From the NCBI GenBank assembly GCA_022843955.1, contig JALHMQ010000013.1:70176-133624 (forward strand): a DNA stretch of 63,449 bases. Reading direction: 5' to 3'. The position numbers and the translations under genes were made by a program. Numbering within the stretch: the stretch's first letter is position 1; each line of letters starts with the position of its first letter. Below are positions 33,872 to 44,001 of the stretch, in pieces. A model generated the notes under the pieces. That model was not told the DNA's origin, ran no database searches, and saw only the letters and a list, made by a program, of their open reading frames with translations. This stretch comes from Burkholderiaceae bacterium (lineage in GTDB: Bacteria; Pseudomonadota; Gammaproteobacteria; Burkholderiales; Burkholderiaceae_F).

Positions 33872-33900
33872 GAAAAGAAAAGGGGCGCTTGAGCGCCCCC
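33872..33900 (-). terminator. Intrinsic terminator of the psiF-like gene
   Basis: The stem GGGGCGC (33882-33888) / GCGCCCC (33893-33899) with loop TTGA is followed, on the minus strand, by TTTTCTTTTC. It is a standard rho-independent terminator 62 bp after the psiF-like stop. Confidence 0.9.
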
Positions 33901-33961
33901 GTGCGACCGGCTTGACCCGTATCAGTGACGAAGCCAGCCGCCACCGGTCGACGTGCTGTGC

Positions 33962-34267
33962 TCAGCCGCTCAAGCAGGTCGACATGAACTTCTTGCGATC
34001 GTCGCCCTTGAGTGCCTTGTCACCGGCCTGCTTGTTGCACGCCTTCATCTTCTCTTGCTGAGCGGTCTTCGCCGCCGAGGGCTTGCTGTCGCCGGACAGG
34101 CACTCCTTCATGAAGCCTTTGCGGGCGTCGCCTTCCAGCTTCTTGGCCGCCGCGTCCTTGTTGCAGGTGGCCATCTTGTTCTGCTGCGCAGTCATCTTCT
34201 TCTCTTCGGCCGCGACCGCGGCAAGCGGCAGGGCGAGGCAGGCGGCGACCACCAGTGTTTTCATCAT
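33962..34267 (-). CDS. PsiF-repeat secreted protein
   Basis: The 101-residue protein has a signal peptide ending AAVAAEEK and two PsiF repeats (N-K-M-A-T-C-N-K-D-A ... F-M-K-E-C-L-S-G and M-K-A-C-N-K-Q-A ... F-M-S-T-C-L-S-G), each with two Cys. PsiF is a phosphate-starvation-inducible protein of unknown function in E. coli. The region before the start has a GGGGA sequence. It forms its own unit with the terminator just described. Confidence 0.9.
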   Translation of the reverse strand: MMKTLVVAACLALPLAAVAAEEKKMTAQQNKMATCNKDAAAKKLEGDARKGFMKECLSGDSKPSAAKTAQQEKMKACNKQAGDKALKGDDRKKFMSTCLSG

Positions 34268-34385
34268 TCTTGTTTCCCCTCTCGGAAGTCCGACGGCGGA
34301 AATGCCGCCGGAGTGCAGCCAAGCTCATTACAGCACCGGCGGTCGCGCCAAGACAATGCGTGTCGCGGCTGCCTACAGACTTGCG

Positions 34386-35321
34386 TTAGTCCACGTCGCC
34401 TTCCATCGCGCGACGTTGCCTGGTCTGAAACTCGGCCAGCGTATCGATGCCGCGCAATTTGAGGATCGTGTTGCGCACGGCAGCCTCCAGCAACACCGCC
34501 AGGTTGCGCCCGGCCGCCACCGGGATGACGACCTTGTGCACTGCCATGCCGAGCACTTCTTCCGTGGTGCCGGCCAGGGGCAGGCGCTCCATCGTTTCTG
34601 TCGCACTGCGACGCCGCAGCTCGACGATCAGACGCAGCTTCATCTTCCGTCGCACCGCGGTCTCGCCGAAGATCGACTTGATGTCGAGCAGGCCGAGGCC
34701 GCGCACTTCGAGCAGATTGGCCAGCAGCGGCGGGCAGCGACCTTCGATCGAATCGGGCGAGGTGCGCGCGAAGTCCACCACGTCGTCCGCCACCAGGCCG
34801 TGGCCGCGGCTGATCAGCTCCAGCCCGAGTTCGCTCTTGCCCAGACCCGACTCGCCGGAGATCAGCACACCCATGCCGAGCACGTCCATGAACACGCCAT
34901 GCAACGTGCAATGGGGCGCGAGCACGCGGGTCAGGTAGATGCGCAGCATGTCGATCACCTGGGCTGACGCCAGCGGCGAACTGAAAACGGCGATGCCGGC
35001 ATGGTCGACCACCTGCAGCAGCTCATCTGGCACCGAGCGGCCCTCGGCAACGATCAGGCCGAGCGGCCCGCCGACCACGAGTTCGGCCGCGTAGTGCATG
35101 CGGCGCGCAGGCTCCATGCGCTGGACGTAGGCGATTTCGGGTGCGCCGAGCACGTGGATCCGGCTCGAATGGATCAGGTTGAGGTGGCCGATCAGGTTGG
35201 CGGCCGTCACGTCCATCGTCTCGGACTCGCGGAATCGGCGCGCCCCGCCTGCACGTCCGCCGATCCACGTGAGCCTTAACTGCTCCTGGTTGTCTTCGAA
35301 GAGGGTGGCAAGGGTCGGCAT
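34386..35321 (-). CDS. hprK: HPr kinase/phosphorylase
   Basis: The 311-residue protein has the N-terminal HprK domain and the kinase core with Walker [21 protein letters not shown], the family signature [20 protein letters not shown] and the C-terminal helix. It phosphorylates or dephosphorylates a seryl residue of HPr-like PTS proteins, part of the PTS-Ntr network of betaproteobacteria. ATG 35321 ([13 protein letters not shown] follows) is chosen over further-upstream starts. It lies downstream of ptsN on the same strand. Confidence 0.95.
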   Translation of the reverse strand: MPTLATLFEDNQEQLRLTWIGGRAGGARRFRESETMDVTAANLIGHLNLIHSSRIHVLGAPEIAYVQRMEPARRMHYAAELVVGGPLGLIVAEGRSVPDELLQVVDHAGIAVFSSPLASAQVIDMLRIYLTRVLAPHCTLHGVFMDVLGMGVLISGESGLGKSELGLELISRGHGLVADDVVDFARTSPDSIEGRCPPLLANLLEVRGLGLLDIKSIFGETAVRRKMKLRLIVELRRRSATETMERLPLAGTTEEVLGMAVHKVVIPVAAGRNLAVLLEAAVRNTILKLRGIDTLAEFQTRQRRAMEGDVD

Positions 35322-35457
35322 GGCGGGTGGCGTTCGTGATGACGTGGGACCGGCCACGGCATCACGCGCGCGGGACGGTCAGGGTGTGGATCATGGCGCG
35401 CCGGTGGCCACGTGGGTCGAGCCAGCGCCGGCACGACGCAGGCCCCGGCGCCTCGGA

Positions 35458-35928
35458 TCAGGCTGCAGGCCGGACCGGCTCCCAGGTCGCCAGCAGCGTA
35501 TGCAGCGCTAACGAGTCGGCGGCGTTCAGCAGGTTCTCGCGGAAGCTCTTGTCCGACAGCATCTGTGCCAGCTCGGACAGGATGTCCAGGTGTTGCTGCG
35601 TCGCCTGCTCGGGCACCAGCAGAAAGATCAGGATGTTGACCGGGCGGCCGTCGGGCGCATCGAACGCCACCGGTTCGGCCAGCCGCACAAAGGCGGCCGC
35701 TGCCTCCTTCAGTCCCTTGATGCGGCCGTGCGGAATCGCCACCCCCTGACCCAGCCCGGTCGAGCCGAGCCGCTCGCGCACAAACAGGCTGTCGAACACC
35801 TTGGCGCGGGCAATGCCATGGTTGTTCTCGAACAGCAGGCCGGCCTGCTCGAACACCCGCTTCTTGCTGGAAGCGTGCAGGTCGAGCAGAACGTTCGAGG
35901 CGGGCAGCAGTCGCGAAATCAGCGTCAT
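35458..35928 (-). CDS. ptsN: PTS nitrogen regulatory protein EIIA-Ntr
   Basis: The 156-residue EIIA(Ntr/Fru) domain protein has its phosphorylated His-67 in GQGVAIPHGR, then VNILIFLLVPEQATQQHL. It accepts phosphate from NPr/EI-Ntr and controls nitrogen, potassium and envelope functions. It is followed by hprK, but rpoN-hpf lie upstream across an interruption of about 1.9 kb. Confidence 0.96.
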   Translation of the reverse strand: MTLISRLLPASNVLLDLHASSKKRVFEQAGLLFENNHGIARAKVFDSLFVRERLGSTGLGQGVAIPHGRIKGLKEAAAAFVRLAEPVAFDAPDGRPVNILIFLLVPEQATQQHLDILSELAQMLSDKSFRENLLNAADSLALHTLLATWEPVRPAA

Positions 35929-36265
35929 CGGGCGTGCAGCGATGCGTCGGGTCCGCCAGGGCGGCAGGTCATGTCATCCACCAACTTAGCGATCCGATCG
36001 AACCCGCATCCAGGGGGAAGCACCGGAAACAGACGTCTTTTTCATTGCCGTCGCATCATGGGGCGATTGGCATACCCGCAACAGTGCGTGGAAGTCCCGC
36101 ACCGCCGGCGAGCGTCGAAGGGCAGTGAGTGTACTCAGGCTGGTTCCGCGCTGCGGCAAAGCGGTCAGCGGGGCGTCAGGTGTTGCCCTGGTCCAACAGG
36201 CGGCCCGGGCGGCGCTGATGGAAACCGGGTGGATCGTCAAGGCGGCCGCCCCGACAATGAGGTCC
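35929..36265. other. Spacer between ptsN and the Ogt/Ada-like gene
   Basis: This 337-bp stretch separates divergent genes and must hold both promoters. I see no gene, RNA or strong hairpin in it. The plus-strand frame of the Ogt/Ada-like gene stays open to about 36125, but that part has no family resemblance. Confidence 0.5.
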
Positions 36266-37201
36266 ATGAATATCGACACCCTGTCTTCCAGGCCACGGCG
36301 GCCCGAGGCCGATCCGGCCCAGCCGGATTCGTACGCGCTGGTGGATCGAGCCATCCGCTACCTGCAGGCGCATGGGCGAGTCCAGCCGTCATTGGACGAT
36401 CTGGCGGCGGCGCTCGACTGCGATGCGGCGGCCTTGCAGCGCCAGTTCAGTGCATTTGCCGGTGTCTCGCCCAAGCGCTTCGTCCAGTTCCTGACCAAGG
36501 AGCATGCCCGCGCACTGCTGGCGCAATCGGCCGATGTGCTCAGCACGAGCCTGGCCGCCGGACTGTCCAGCCCGGGGCGCCTGCACGACCTGATGGTCTC
36601 GACCGAGGCGCTCACACCGGGCGAGGTCGGTCGGCTCGGTGCTGGCGTCCGGCTCGAGTACGCCTTCGCCCGCACGCCGTTTGGACGCACGCTGGCGGCG
36701 GCCAGCGCGCGCGGTCTCGCATTCCTCGGTTTCGTCGACGACGACCGTGGCGGCGATGCTGCCGCGCTCGCCGACCTGCGCCAGCGCTGGCCGCGTGCCG
36801 ACTTCGCGGCCGGCGATGCGGCGACGGACATCATCGGTCGGGCGTTCGAACGTCTGTGGGCACGGGCTGCCCAGCCGTCTGCTCGCCCGCTGCCGTTGCC
36901 GCTGCTGCTGTCTGGCACCAACCTGCAGTTGAAGGTCTGGGAGGCGCTGCTGGCGGTGCCTGAAGGGCGTCTGGTGTCGTACTCGACGCTGGCGCGCGCG
37001 GTGGACCGACCCGATGCGGTACGGGCGGTGGCCAGTGTGGTCGGGCGCAACCCGCTGTCGGTGCTGATCCCCTGCCATCGGGTGATCCGCGAGTCGGGCG
37101 AACTGGGCGGCTACCACTGGGGCCTGCCGCGCAAGATCGCGCTGATTGCCTGCGAGTCGGCGCGCCGGGAGTCAGCGCCGGCCACATTGAGCCCGGGCTG
37201 A
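36266..37201 (+). CDS. AraC-HTH fused to methylated-DNA-protein cysteine methyltransferase (Ada-like)
   Basis: The 311-residue protein has two domains. Residues about 20-120 form an AraC-type helix-turn-helix region (IRYLQAHGRVQPSLDDLAAALDCDAAALQRQFSAFAGVSPKRFVQFL). The C-terminal domain is an O6-alkylguanine-DNA methyltransferase with the winged helix LQLKVWEALLAVPEGRLVSYSTLA and the acceptor Cys in IPCHRVI. It lacks the N-terminal zinc domain that repairs phosphotriesters in E. coli Ada. It removes alkyl groups from guanine and possibly regulates. Plus-strand placement between ptsN and hpf suggests an inserted unit. Confidence 0.88.
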   Translation: MNIDTLSSRPRRPEADPAQPDSYALVDRAIRYLQAHGRVQPSLDDLAAALDCDAAALQRQFSAFAGVSPKRFVQFLTKEHARALLAQSADVLSTSLAAGLSSPGRLHDLMVSTEALTPGEVGRLGAGVRLEYAFARTPFGRTLAAASARGLAFLGFVDDDRGGDAAALADLRQRWPRADFAAGDAATDIIGRAFERLWARAAQPSARPLPLPLLLSGTNLQLKVWEALLAVPEGRLVSYSTLARAVDRPDAVRAVASVVGRNPLSVLIPCHRVIRESGELGGYHWGLPRKIALIACESARRESAPATLSPG

Positions 37202-37268
37202 CGCGCATCACCTGCGGGTCGTGTGCTTTGGCGCATGCTGCCGGCCGGATTCCTTTCGTGGAGAAGCA

Positions 37269-37772
37269 ATGCGATTCGCCATCACAACCGTCGCCCTCTG
37301 TCTGGCTGCCGTGACCACGGTGTCGTTCGCGCAGGACGGCCCGCGCCTGAAGCCCGGCCTGTGGGAGGTGAAGACCGACATGGAGACCAAGCGCGTGGGA
37401 CCGTTCGCGATGACGGTGGAGCGCTGCCTCGACGAGAAATCGCAGCGTGGCCAGTGGCATCCCGATCAGGCGGGGCCCAGCCAGAAGTGCAGCAATGTGC
37501 GCAGCCGTCGCGAGGGCGAGGCCTACGTCGTCGAAGCCCAATGCAAGCGCGGCGACTCGAACGTCAAGACCAAGGCCGTCACCACGGCCAACGGCGACAA
37601 CGCCTATACGACGAAGATCGACTTCGCTTTTGACCCGCCGTACCGGGACCAGACGCAGCAGACCATGGTGATCCAGGGCAAGCGGCTGGGCAACTGCCCA
37701 GCCGGCATGAAACCTGGGCAGATGCGGGTGCGCGAGACGCCCGCCACGCCGCAGGCATCAGTCAAGAAGTAG
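37269..37772 (+). CDS. DUF3617 exported protein
   Basis: The 167-residue protein has a signal peptide (MRFAITTVALCLAAVTTVSFAQ) and a DUF3617 body marked by LKPGLWEVKTDMET near its start and a pair of Cys around CLDEKSQ...KCSNV. The function of this family is unknown; members are periplasmic or surface-located. It ends 50 bp before a strong terminator. Confidence 0.8.
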   Translation: MRFAITTVALCLAAVTTVSFAQDGPRLKPGLWEVKTDMETKRVGPFAMTVERCLDEKSQRGQWHPDQAGPSQKCSNVRSRREGEAYVVEAQCKRGDSNVKTKAVTTANGDNAYTTKIDFAFDPPYRDQTQQTMVIQGKRLGNCPAGMKPGQMRVRETPATPQASVKK

Positions 37773-37819
37773 TCGCGCGCAGCGGGCAGAGCCGCCACGC
37801 GTTGTGCGCCAGCAAACAC

Positions 37820-37848
37820 AAAGGCCCGCTCCGGCGGGCCTTTTTTTG
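37820..37848 (+). terminator. Intrinsic terminator after the DUF3617 gene
   Basis: GGCCCGC (37823-37829) pairs with GCGGGCC (37834-37840) around TCCG and is followed by seven T. A-rich sequence before the stem means it may also stop transcription coming from the hpf side. Confidence 0.93.
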
Positions 37849-37881
37849 CGGTACACGCGCCGGGGGCGCGCGTCTGCGGTG

Positions 37882-38211
37882 TCAGGACGACTCGATGCTC
37901 TGGTGCTTGAGCGGCGCGTGCGAATGGTCGCGCACGCGGTCCTTGTGGCGCAGGACCTGGCGGTCGAGCTTGTCCATCAACGCATCGATGGCGGCATACA
38001 TGTCGCCGTCGACGCACTCGGCATGAAGGCTGTTGCCACGCACGCGCACCGTGATCTCGGCCTTCTGACGCAGTTTATCCTGCACCGACAGGACGACGTC
38101 GGCATCGATCACGTTGTCAAAGTGGCGACGGATCCGCCCGAGCTTGTCCTCGACATAGCCGCGCAGCGCGGGCGTCACTTCGACATGATGGCCGTGGATG
38201 ATGAGATTCAT
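37882..38211 (-). CDS. hpf: Ribosome hibernation-promoting factor (short HPF/RaiA)
   Basis: The 109-residue short HPF has MNLIIHGHHVEVTPALRGYVEDKLGR and the conserved AECVDGDMYAAIDALMDKLDRQVLRHKDR. It binds the decoding centre of inactive ribosomes, producing hibernating forms. It lies directly downstream of rpoN. Confidence 0.95.
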   Translation of the reverse strand: MNLIIHGHHVEVTPALRGYVEDKLGRIRRHFDNVIDADVVLSVQDKLRQKAEITVRVRGNSLHAECVDGDMYAAIDALMDKLDRQVLRHKDRVRDHSHAPLKHQSIESS

Positions 38212-38273
38212 GCAGCACCCCTTTGCGGTTGAACTTGAAGCGGCGCGCCGCCGTCGCGAGCGTGCGCACCGTA

Positions 38274-39788
38274 CTACAGCGATTTGCGCATTGCCACCGG
38301 AGCGATCTTCAGTGCCTCGCGGTACTTGGCGACCGTGCGCCTTGCCACCACGATGCCCTGCTCGCCCAGCAGTTCTGCGAGTCGGCTATCGGAGAGCGGG
38401 TTCTTGGTGTCCTCGACTCCTATCAGTTGTTTGATCAGGGCGCGGATGGCGGTCGATGAGGCCGCCCCGCCAGCATCGGTGGCGACATGGCTGCCGAAAA
38501 AGTACTTCAGCTCGCACACGCCGAACGGCGTGGCCATGTACTTGTTGGAGGTGACCCGCGAGATGGTGGACTCGTGCAGCCCGACCGTGTCGGCGATCTC
38601 GCGCAGCACCAGCGGCCGCATGGCGATCGCGCCGTGGGTGAAGAAGCTCGACTGCCGGTCGACGATCGCCTGCGACACGCGCAAGATGGTGTCGAAGCGC
38701 TGCTGCATGTTGCGGATCAGCCAGCGCGCTTCCTGCAATCGGGTGGACCACGTCGCCTGTCCTTCCTTGCTTCGATCGCCCTTGCCACGTTCCGCTTTGA
38801 CCGCTGCCGCATAGGCCGGGTTGACACGCAAACGCGGCATCACATCCGGGTTCAGCTGAGCGTGCCAGCGGTTCCCTTTGCGCCGCACGTAAATGTCCGG
38901 CACCACATAATCGGTACTGCCTTCGCCAAAGCCTACGCCCGGATGCGGATGCAGTCCACGGATGATCTGGTGTGCAATGCGCAAGTCGTCGTCGGTGGTT
39001 TCCAGCAGGCGGCGCAGCTTGATGAAGTCCCGCGCTGCCAGCAGCGGCAAATGCTCGCTGACGATGCGCCGTGCGAGCTTGAGCGAGGCCACCTCGTCAG
39101 CCCGTGCGTTGCGCAGCAGCATGTCGATCTGCAGGCGCAGGCACTCGGCCGGCGTGCGCGCACCGACGCCGGTGGGATCGAAGCTCTGCAGCAGCGATAG
39201 CGCCGTCTGCATGTCGTCGACATCGATCTGCGCCTCTGGCGGGCACAGCTCGCAGGCTTCCTCCAGCGAGCAGGTGAGGTAGCCGTTGTCGTCGAGGGCC
39301 TCGATCAGCATTTCCACCAACGCGCGGTCGCGCATCGTGGCCTGGGTCACTGACAGCTGGCTGCGCAGGTGTTCGGACAGCGACGGGCTGGCACAGGCCC
39401 AGTTGAGCGGACCAGACTCGTCGTCATCGCCGTTGGCGCGCGACGGCGCGCCCCAGTCGGCGTGACCTTCGTCGGCCATGCCGGTATCGAAGCCGTCGGC
39501 CTGGTCGCTGTCGCTGGCGTTGCCGTTGACGCTGTCCTCGGCGCGTTCGGTGGTTTCGCTCTTGCTGCTGGCCGCATGCTCGCCACCGACGATGGCGCCG
39601 TCGCTGGCGATGCGCAAGGCGCCCGCCAGCGGATCATCTTCGCGTTCGAGCAGCGGGTTTTCCACCAGTGCCTGCTCGATCTCCTGGTTCAGTTCGAGCG
39701 TCGACAGTTGCAGCAGTCGGATCGACTGCTGCAGTTGCGGCGTGAGCGCCAGATGCTGGCTGAGGCGGAATTGCAGGCTCGTCTTCAT
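38274..39788 (-). CDS. rpoN: RNA polymerase sigma-54 factor
   Basis: The 504-residue factor has the region I activator-interaction motif ([37 protein letters not shown]), an acidic Asp/Glu-rich region II (about residues 50-130), a core-binding domain and the C-terminal RpoN box [10 protein letters not shown] that reads the -24 element. ATG 39788 is the start; the open frame further upstream has no family similarity. Confidence 0.97.
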   Translation of the reverse strand: MKTSLQFRLSQHLALTPQLQQSIRLLQLSTLELNQEIEQALVENPLLEREDDPLAGALRIASDGAIVGGEHAASSKSETTERAEDSVNGNASDSDQADGFDTGMADEGHADWGAPSRANGDDDESGPLNWACASPSLSEHLRSQLSVTQATMRDRALVEMLIEALDDNGYLTCSLEEACELCPPEAQIDVDDMQTALSLLQSFDPTGVGARTPAECLRLQIDMLLRNARADEVASLKLARRIVSEHLPLLAARDFIKLRRLLETTDDDLRIAHQIIRGLHPHPGVGFGEGSTDYVVPDIYVRRKGNRWHAQLNPDVMPRLRVNPAYAAAVKAERGKGDRSKEGQATWSTRLQEARWLIRNMQQRFDTILRVSQAIVDRQSSFFTHGAIAMRPLVLREIADTVGLHESTISRVTSNKYMATPFGVCELKYFFGSHVATDAGGAASSTAIRALIKQLIGVEDTKNPLSDSRLAELLGEQGIVVARRTVAKYREALKIAPVAMRKSL

Positions 39789-39912
39789 GCTCGGGCTGAC
39801 CCAGTGCAGGCGACGAATCGCATCGACCGTGCCGCGCGCGCCGGTTGCGGCGCGCGCCCGGGCCTGGAACAGGCCTCGATGCGAGAGATCACACTGCGCG
39901 CCATCGTCGCGC

Positions 39913-40716
<804 letters not shown>

Positions 40717-40754
40717 GCGGTCATTCGGCACGGTGCGGCGCTTTCCTGGTGCGC

Positions 40755-41393
40755 TTACTTCTTCGCCGCCGTTGACGCCGGCGGTGACAGGCTGGTGGCC
40801 GGCTTCAGCGGTGCCGCCGCTGCGCCGGGCGCGGCTGGTTCGGCATCGGTGCGCGGCGACAGGATCAGCCGCACGCGGCCGTCGCCGCTCTGGTTGCCGC
40901 CCGCCACGCTGTAGGTGGCATTGCGGCCGTCATAGGTGATCAGGTTGCCGGCAATCTCATCGCGCGGCTGCTCGTTCTCGAGCCGCTTCCACTGCGCGCG
41001 CTGCACCAGGCGCACGGTCTCGGCGCGTTCGTCGTACTCGATGCGCTCGGCGGCCCCTTCGACGTATTCCTCCACCCCGGGGCGCGAGGTGTCCTGGCGC
41101 TGGCGAAAGGTGGCGAGCTGGCCCGGTGCGGCGGTGACCGTGGCCTGTCGATAGCCCTCCGGCGTCTCGCGCACCTCCATCCGCTCACCGGTGATACGCA
41201 GCGTGCCGCGGATCAGCACCACGTTGCCGGTGCACACGCTGAGCTGCTTGAGTTCCTCGGTGACGCATTGCGTCCCTTCGATCTGGGTCGGCTTTTCGCG
41301 GTCGGCGCGCTCGGCGGCCGCTTCGCCTGCCGCACTGGCCAGAACCACCACGCACAGTGCCGTACCCAGGGGTTTCAGTGTCATCGGTGTCAT
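40755..41393 (-). CDS. lptA: Periplasmic LPS-binding bridge protein LptA
   Basis: The 212-residue protein has a signal peptide and an OstA-like beta-jellyroll, with [37 protein letters not shown]. The tail is Ala/Pro-rich. It forms the periplasmic LPS bridge. ATG 41393 overlaps the lptC stop (ATGA). Confidence 0.92.
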   Translation of the reverse strand: MTPMTLKPLGTALCVVVLASAAGEAAAERADREKPTQIEGTQCVTEELKQLSVCTGNVVLIRGTLRITGERMEVRETPEGYRQATVTAAPGQLATFRQRQDTSRPGVEEYVEGAAERIEYDERAETVRLVQRAQWKRLENEQPRDEIAGNLITYDGRNATYSVAGGNQSGDGRVRLILSPRTDAEPAAPGAAAAPLKPATSLSPPASTAAKK

Positions 41394-41977
41394 TGCGCTT
41401 TCTCCGGCACGACCGGCGGCAGCAGCATGCGGACGTGGCCGTCGAACTGCGCCGTGCGGGCGATGTTGTCGAGTTGCATTCCGCCGTCGGCACGAATGCG
41501 TGCGGTGCCGCGTTCAACGTCGACCGGTCGGGTGGTCGAGTAACGATCGAGGTCGGGAATCGCGAGCAGGTAATCGGTCGTCATGCGCAGCGCCGGGGTG
41601 TCGCCAAACGCCGCGCGACGCACGTCGACCTCATCGTACAGATGGACCTTCTCGCCAGCGTTCTCCAGCTGGGCTCGCTGCGCGCGCACCTCGATCTGCG
41701 GCTGATCCGGCCGCAGGCTCACCAGACGCGGAGAAGTCAGGTCGACGTTGTCGTTCTCCGTGTAGTGCAGCAGGCGGTCAGCGAACAACTTGTTCTTGGC
41801 GCGGCCCTCGGCGTCGAACTGGGTGATGACGAGCTTGTCGGCTTCGAAGTCCGGCGTGCCGGGCGCGGTCACGCTGATCGATTTGGGCATGCGCAGCGTG
41901 CGCGCGTACCAGTAGCTGGTCGCCGTCACCGCGGCGAGCAGCAGGATCGCGATGATGGTGGTCAGGCGGTCACGCAT
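41390..41977 (-). CDS. lptC: LPS export protein LptC
   Basis: The 195-residue protein has a single N-terminal transmembrane helix (TTIIAILLLAAVTATSYWY) and a periplasmic LptC jellyroll (PDFEADKLVITQFDAEGRAKNKLFADRLLHY). It takes LPS from LptB2FG and passes it to LptA. It begins after a 242-bp structured spacer downstream of kdsC. Confidence 0.94.
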   Translation of the reverse strand: MRDRLTTIIAILLLAAVTATSYWYARTLRMPKSISVTAPGTPDFEADKLVITQFDAEGRAKNKLFADRLLHYTENDNVDLTSPRLVSLRPDQPQIEVRAQRAQLENAGEKVHLYDEVDVRRAAFGDTPALRMTTDYLLAIPDLDRYSTTRPVDVERGTARIRADGGMQLDNIARTAQFDGHVRMLLPPVVPEKAQ

Positions 41978-42219
41978 GAGTGGTTGCGCTTTCGGTGTAC
42001 GCGAGCGCTTCGCACTCGCACGTGCACCGAAAGCGACTAGTCAGGGCGCGCCGCTTGAGGCGGCTCGGCGCTGTGCGCCGTTCAAACTGCAACGGGTTGC
42101 GCTGCGCGCAACTCAGCCCTCGTCCTTGCGTGCCTGGCCCGGCTATGGCGCCAACGCCGCGGCGCAAGCGCACCGACTGAAGTGCTCGCGCGCGGCTCCG
42201 ACTGCCTAACAACGCCACA
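41978..42219 (-). other. Hairpin-rich spacer between kdsC and lptC
   Basis: Four or so stems lie in 242 bp. A long imperfect hairpin at 41987-42035 has CGCTTTCGGTG pairing with CACCGAAAGCG and pairing that continues inward. CGGCGC-TGT-GCGCCG lies at 42066-42080 and GTTGCGC-TGC-GCGCAAC at 42096-42112. No open frame with family resemblance is present. It may be a structured leader of the lptCAB transcript or a decayed repeat element. Confidence 0.6.
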
Positions 42220-42780
42220 TCACGCATGCGACACCCCCACGGTGTGCTTGCGCAGCAGGTCATCAAACCGGCCTTGTGCCCTGAGGATGAACTCCGCCAG
42301 TTCGCGCGCGGCGCCACGGCCGCCCGGTGCGGTGGCGATCCAGTGGGCGGCCGCTTTGACTTCGGCGCAGGCATCCGCCACGGTGGCGGCAAAGCCCGCG
42401 CGGGCGAGGACCGGCAGGTCGGGCCAGTCGTCGCCGATGTAGCCGCAGGCGTCGGCTGCGATGCCGGTGTCGGTGAGCAGTTGGTCGAAGCCGGCGAGCT
42501 TGTCGGCCTGGCCCTGCAGCACGCGCGCGATGCCCAGTTCCTTTGCGCGAGCGGTCACGATCTCTGAGCGGCGCGCAGTCAGGATCGCCACCTCGATGCC
42601 GGCTTCGCGCAGCAGCTTGATGCCATGACCGTCGCGCACGTCGAACGCCTTCATCAGTTCACCCTGCGCGCCGATGTACAGACTGCCGTCGGTGAGCACG
42701 CCGTCGACATCGAACACCATCAGTGCGACGCGGCGGGCGCGCTGCACGGCGTCGTCGGTGACGGCCGGGTCCGGGCGCAT
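42220..42780 (-). CDS. kdsC: 3-deoxy-D-manno-octulosonate 8-phosphate phosphatase (KdsC)
   Basis: The 186-residue HAD-superfamily phosphatase has FDVDGVLTDG (nucleophile Asp), ILTARRS, GQADK and GYIGDDWPDLP, the KdsC pattern. It dephosphorylates KDO 8-phosphate in KDO synthesis. Either GTG 42786, overlapping the kdsD stop by GTGA, or ATG 42780 may be used. Confidence 0.94.
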   Translation of the reverse strand: MRPDPAVTDDAVQRARRVALMVFDVDGVLTDGSLYIGAQGELMKAFDVRDGHGIKLLREAGIEVAILTARRSEIVTARAKELGIARVLQGQADKLAGFDQLLTDTGIAADACGYIGDDWPDLPVLARAGFAATVADACAEVKAAAHWIATAPGGRGAARELAEFILRAQGRFDDLLRKHTVGVSHA

Positions 42781-42782
42781 CG

Positions 42783-43766
42783 TCACAACACCTTCGCCGC
42801 AGTGAGGTCGTGCATGTGCAACGCGCCGACCAGGCGGCCGTCGTCGAGCACGAGGATCTGGTTGCGCAGGCTCGCATCGAGGATGCGGGCGGCCTCGGCA
42901 GCGAGCATGGCCGACGGCACCGACAGCGGTGCGGCGGTCATTACGTCGCGCACCGCCAGCGTCCGTACGTCGCCCACGCGCTCGATCAGGCGGCGCAGAT
43001 CACCCTCGGTGAAGATGCCGGCCACCGCGCCCTGCGGATCGAGTACGGCTGTCATGCCCAGACGCTTGCGGCTGATCTCGGCCACGGCTTGCAGCACGCT
43101 CGCATCGAGCGGCACCGTGGGCAGCGCGTCGCCCGTGCGCATGATGTCGGCCACGCGCGTCAGCAGGCGGCGGCCGAGTGCGCCACCCGGATGAGAACGC
43201 GCGAAATCCGAGGCGTCGAACCCGCGCGCGTCCAGGCAGGCGATTGCCAATGCGTCGCCCATCGCCAGGGTGGCGGTGGTGCTGGAGGTGGGCGCCAGGT
43301 TCAGCGGGCAGGCCTCCTTTTCCACGTGCACGTTCAAATGCACGTCGGCATGGCGCGCCAGCGATGACGTGGGATGGCCCGTGATCGCGATCATCGGCGT
43401 GCCCTCGCGCTTGAGCACCGGCACGATGGTCAGCAACTCCGACGTCTCGCCCGAGTACGACAACGCGATCACCGCGTCGTGCCGGGTAATCATGCCGAGG
43501 TCGCCATGCGCCGCCTCGGCGGCATGCACGAACAGCGCGGGCGTGCCGGTCGAGGCCAGCGTGGCGGCGATCTTGCGACCGATGTGGCCACTCTTGCCCA
43601 CGCCGCTGACCACCACCCGACCCTGGCATGCAAGCAGCAGGTCCACCGCGCGCAGGAAGCCGCCATCCAGGCGATCCGCCAGGGCAGCAACGGCGCGCGC
43701 CTCGATATCGATCACCTGACGGGCGAGATCGAGGGCGCTGGAGCGGGGTAAGGCGGCGGCTGACAT
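42783..43766 (-). CDS. kdsD: Arabinose-5-phosphate isomerase (KdsD/KpsF)
   Basis: The 327-residue protein has a SIS sugar isomerase domain (VVSGVGKSGHIGRKIAATLASTGTPALFVHAAEAAHGDLGM) and two C-terminal CBS domains (SRKRLGMTAVLDPQGAVAGIFTEGDLRRL and the last 60 residues). It converts ribulose 5-phosphate to arabinose 5-phosphate, the precursor of KDO. ATG 43766 starts the family-like part; the antiporter gene is divergent. Confidence 0.95.
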   Translation of the reverse strand: MSAAALPRSSALDLARQVIDIEARAVAALADRLDGGFLRAVDLLLACQGRVVVSGVGKSGHIGRKIAATLASTGTPALFVHAAEAAHGDLGMITRHDAVIALSYSGETSELLTIVPVLKREGTPMIAITGHPTSSLARHADVHLNVHVEKEACPLNLAPTSSTTATLAMGDALAIACLDARGFDASDFARSHPGGALGRRLLTRVADIMRTGDALPTVPLDASVLQAVAEISRKRLGMTAVLDPQGAVAGIFTEGDLRRLIERVGDVRTLAVRDVMTAAPLSVPSAMLAAEAARILDASLRNQILVLDDGRLVGALHMHDLTAAKVL

Positions 43767-44001
43767 CGATTCGGAGCGTCGGAAGCGGTTCGGTGCAGGT
43801 TCAAGCGCGGTGGTCGGAGCAGGCAATGGGTACCAGGACGTAGGCGGGCGCTGAAGCTCGCCGCGTCTGCGCGTCTGACTTCGACATGTGATCCTCGCTT
43901 GCGCCCGGACCCACGCGGTCGAAGCGGCCGATGATACTCTCGCCGACTTTAGCTGGCACAAGTCTTGCTGTTGCCCGCGCCCCTCAGAACAAGACAACTG
44001 C

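Noticed and set aside
36061-36085. Sigma-54 promoter-like TGGCAT...GC in the ptsN/Ogt spacer
   Set aside because: The distance between the GG and GC elements is too short for a -24/-12 promoter.
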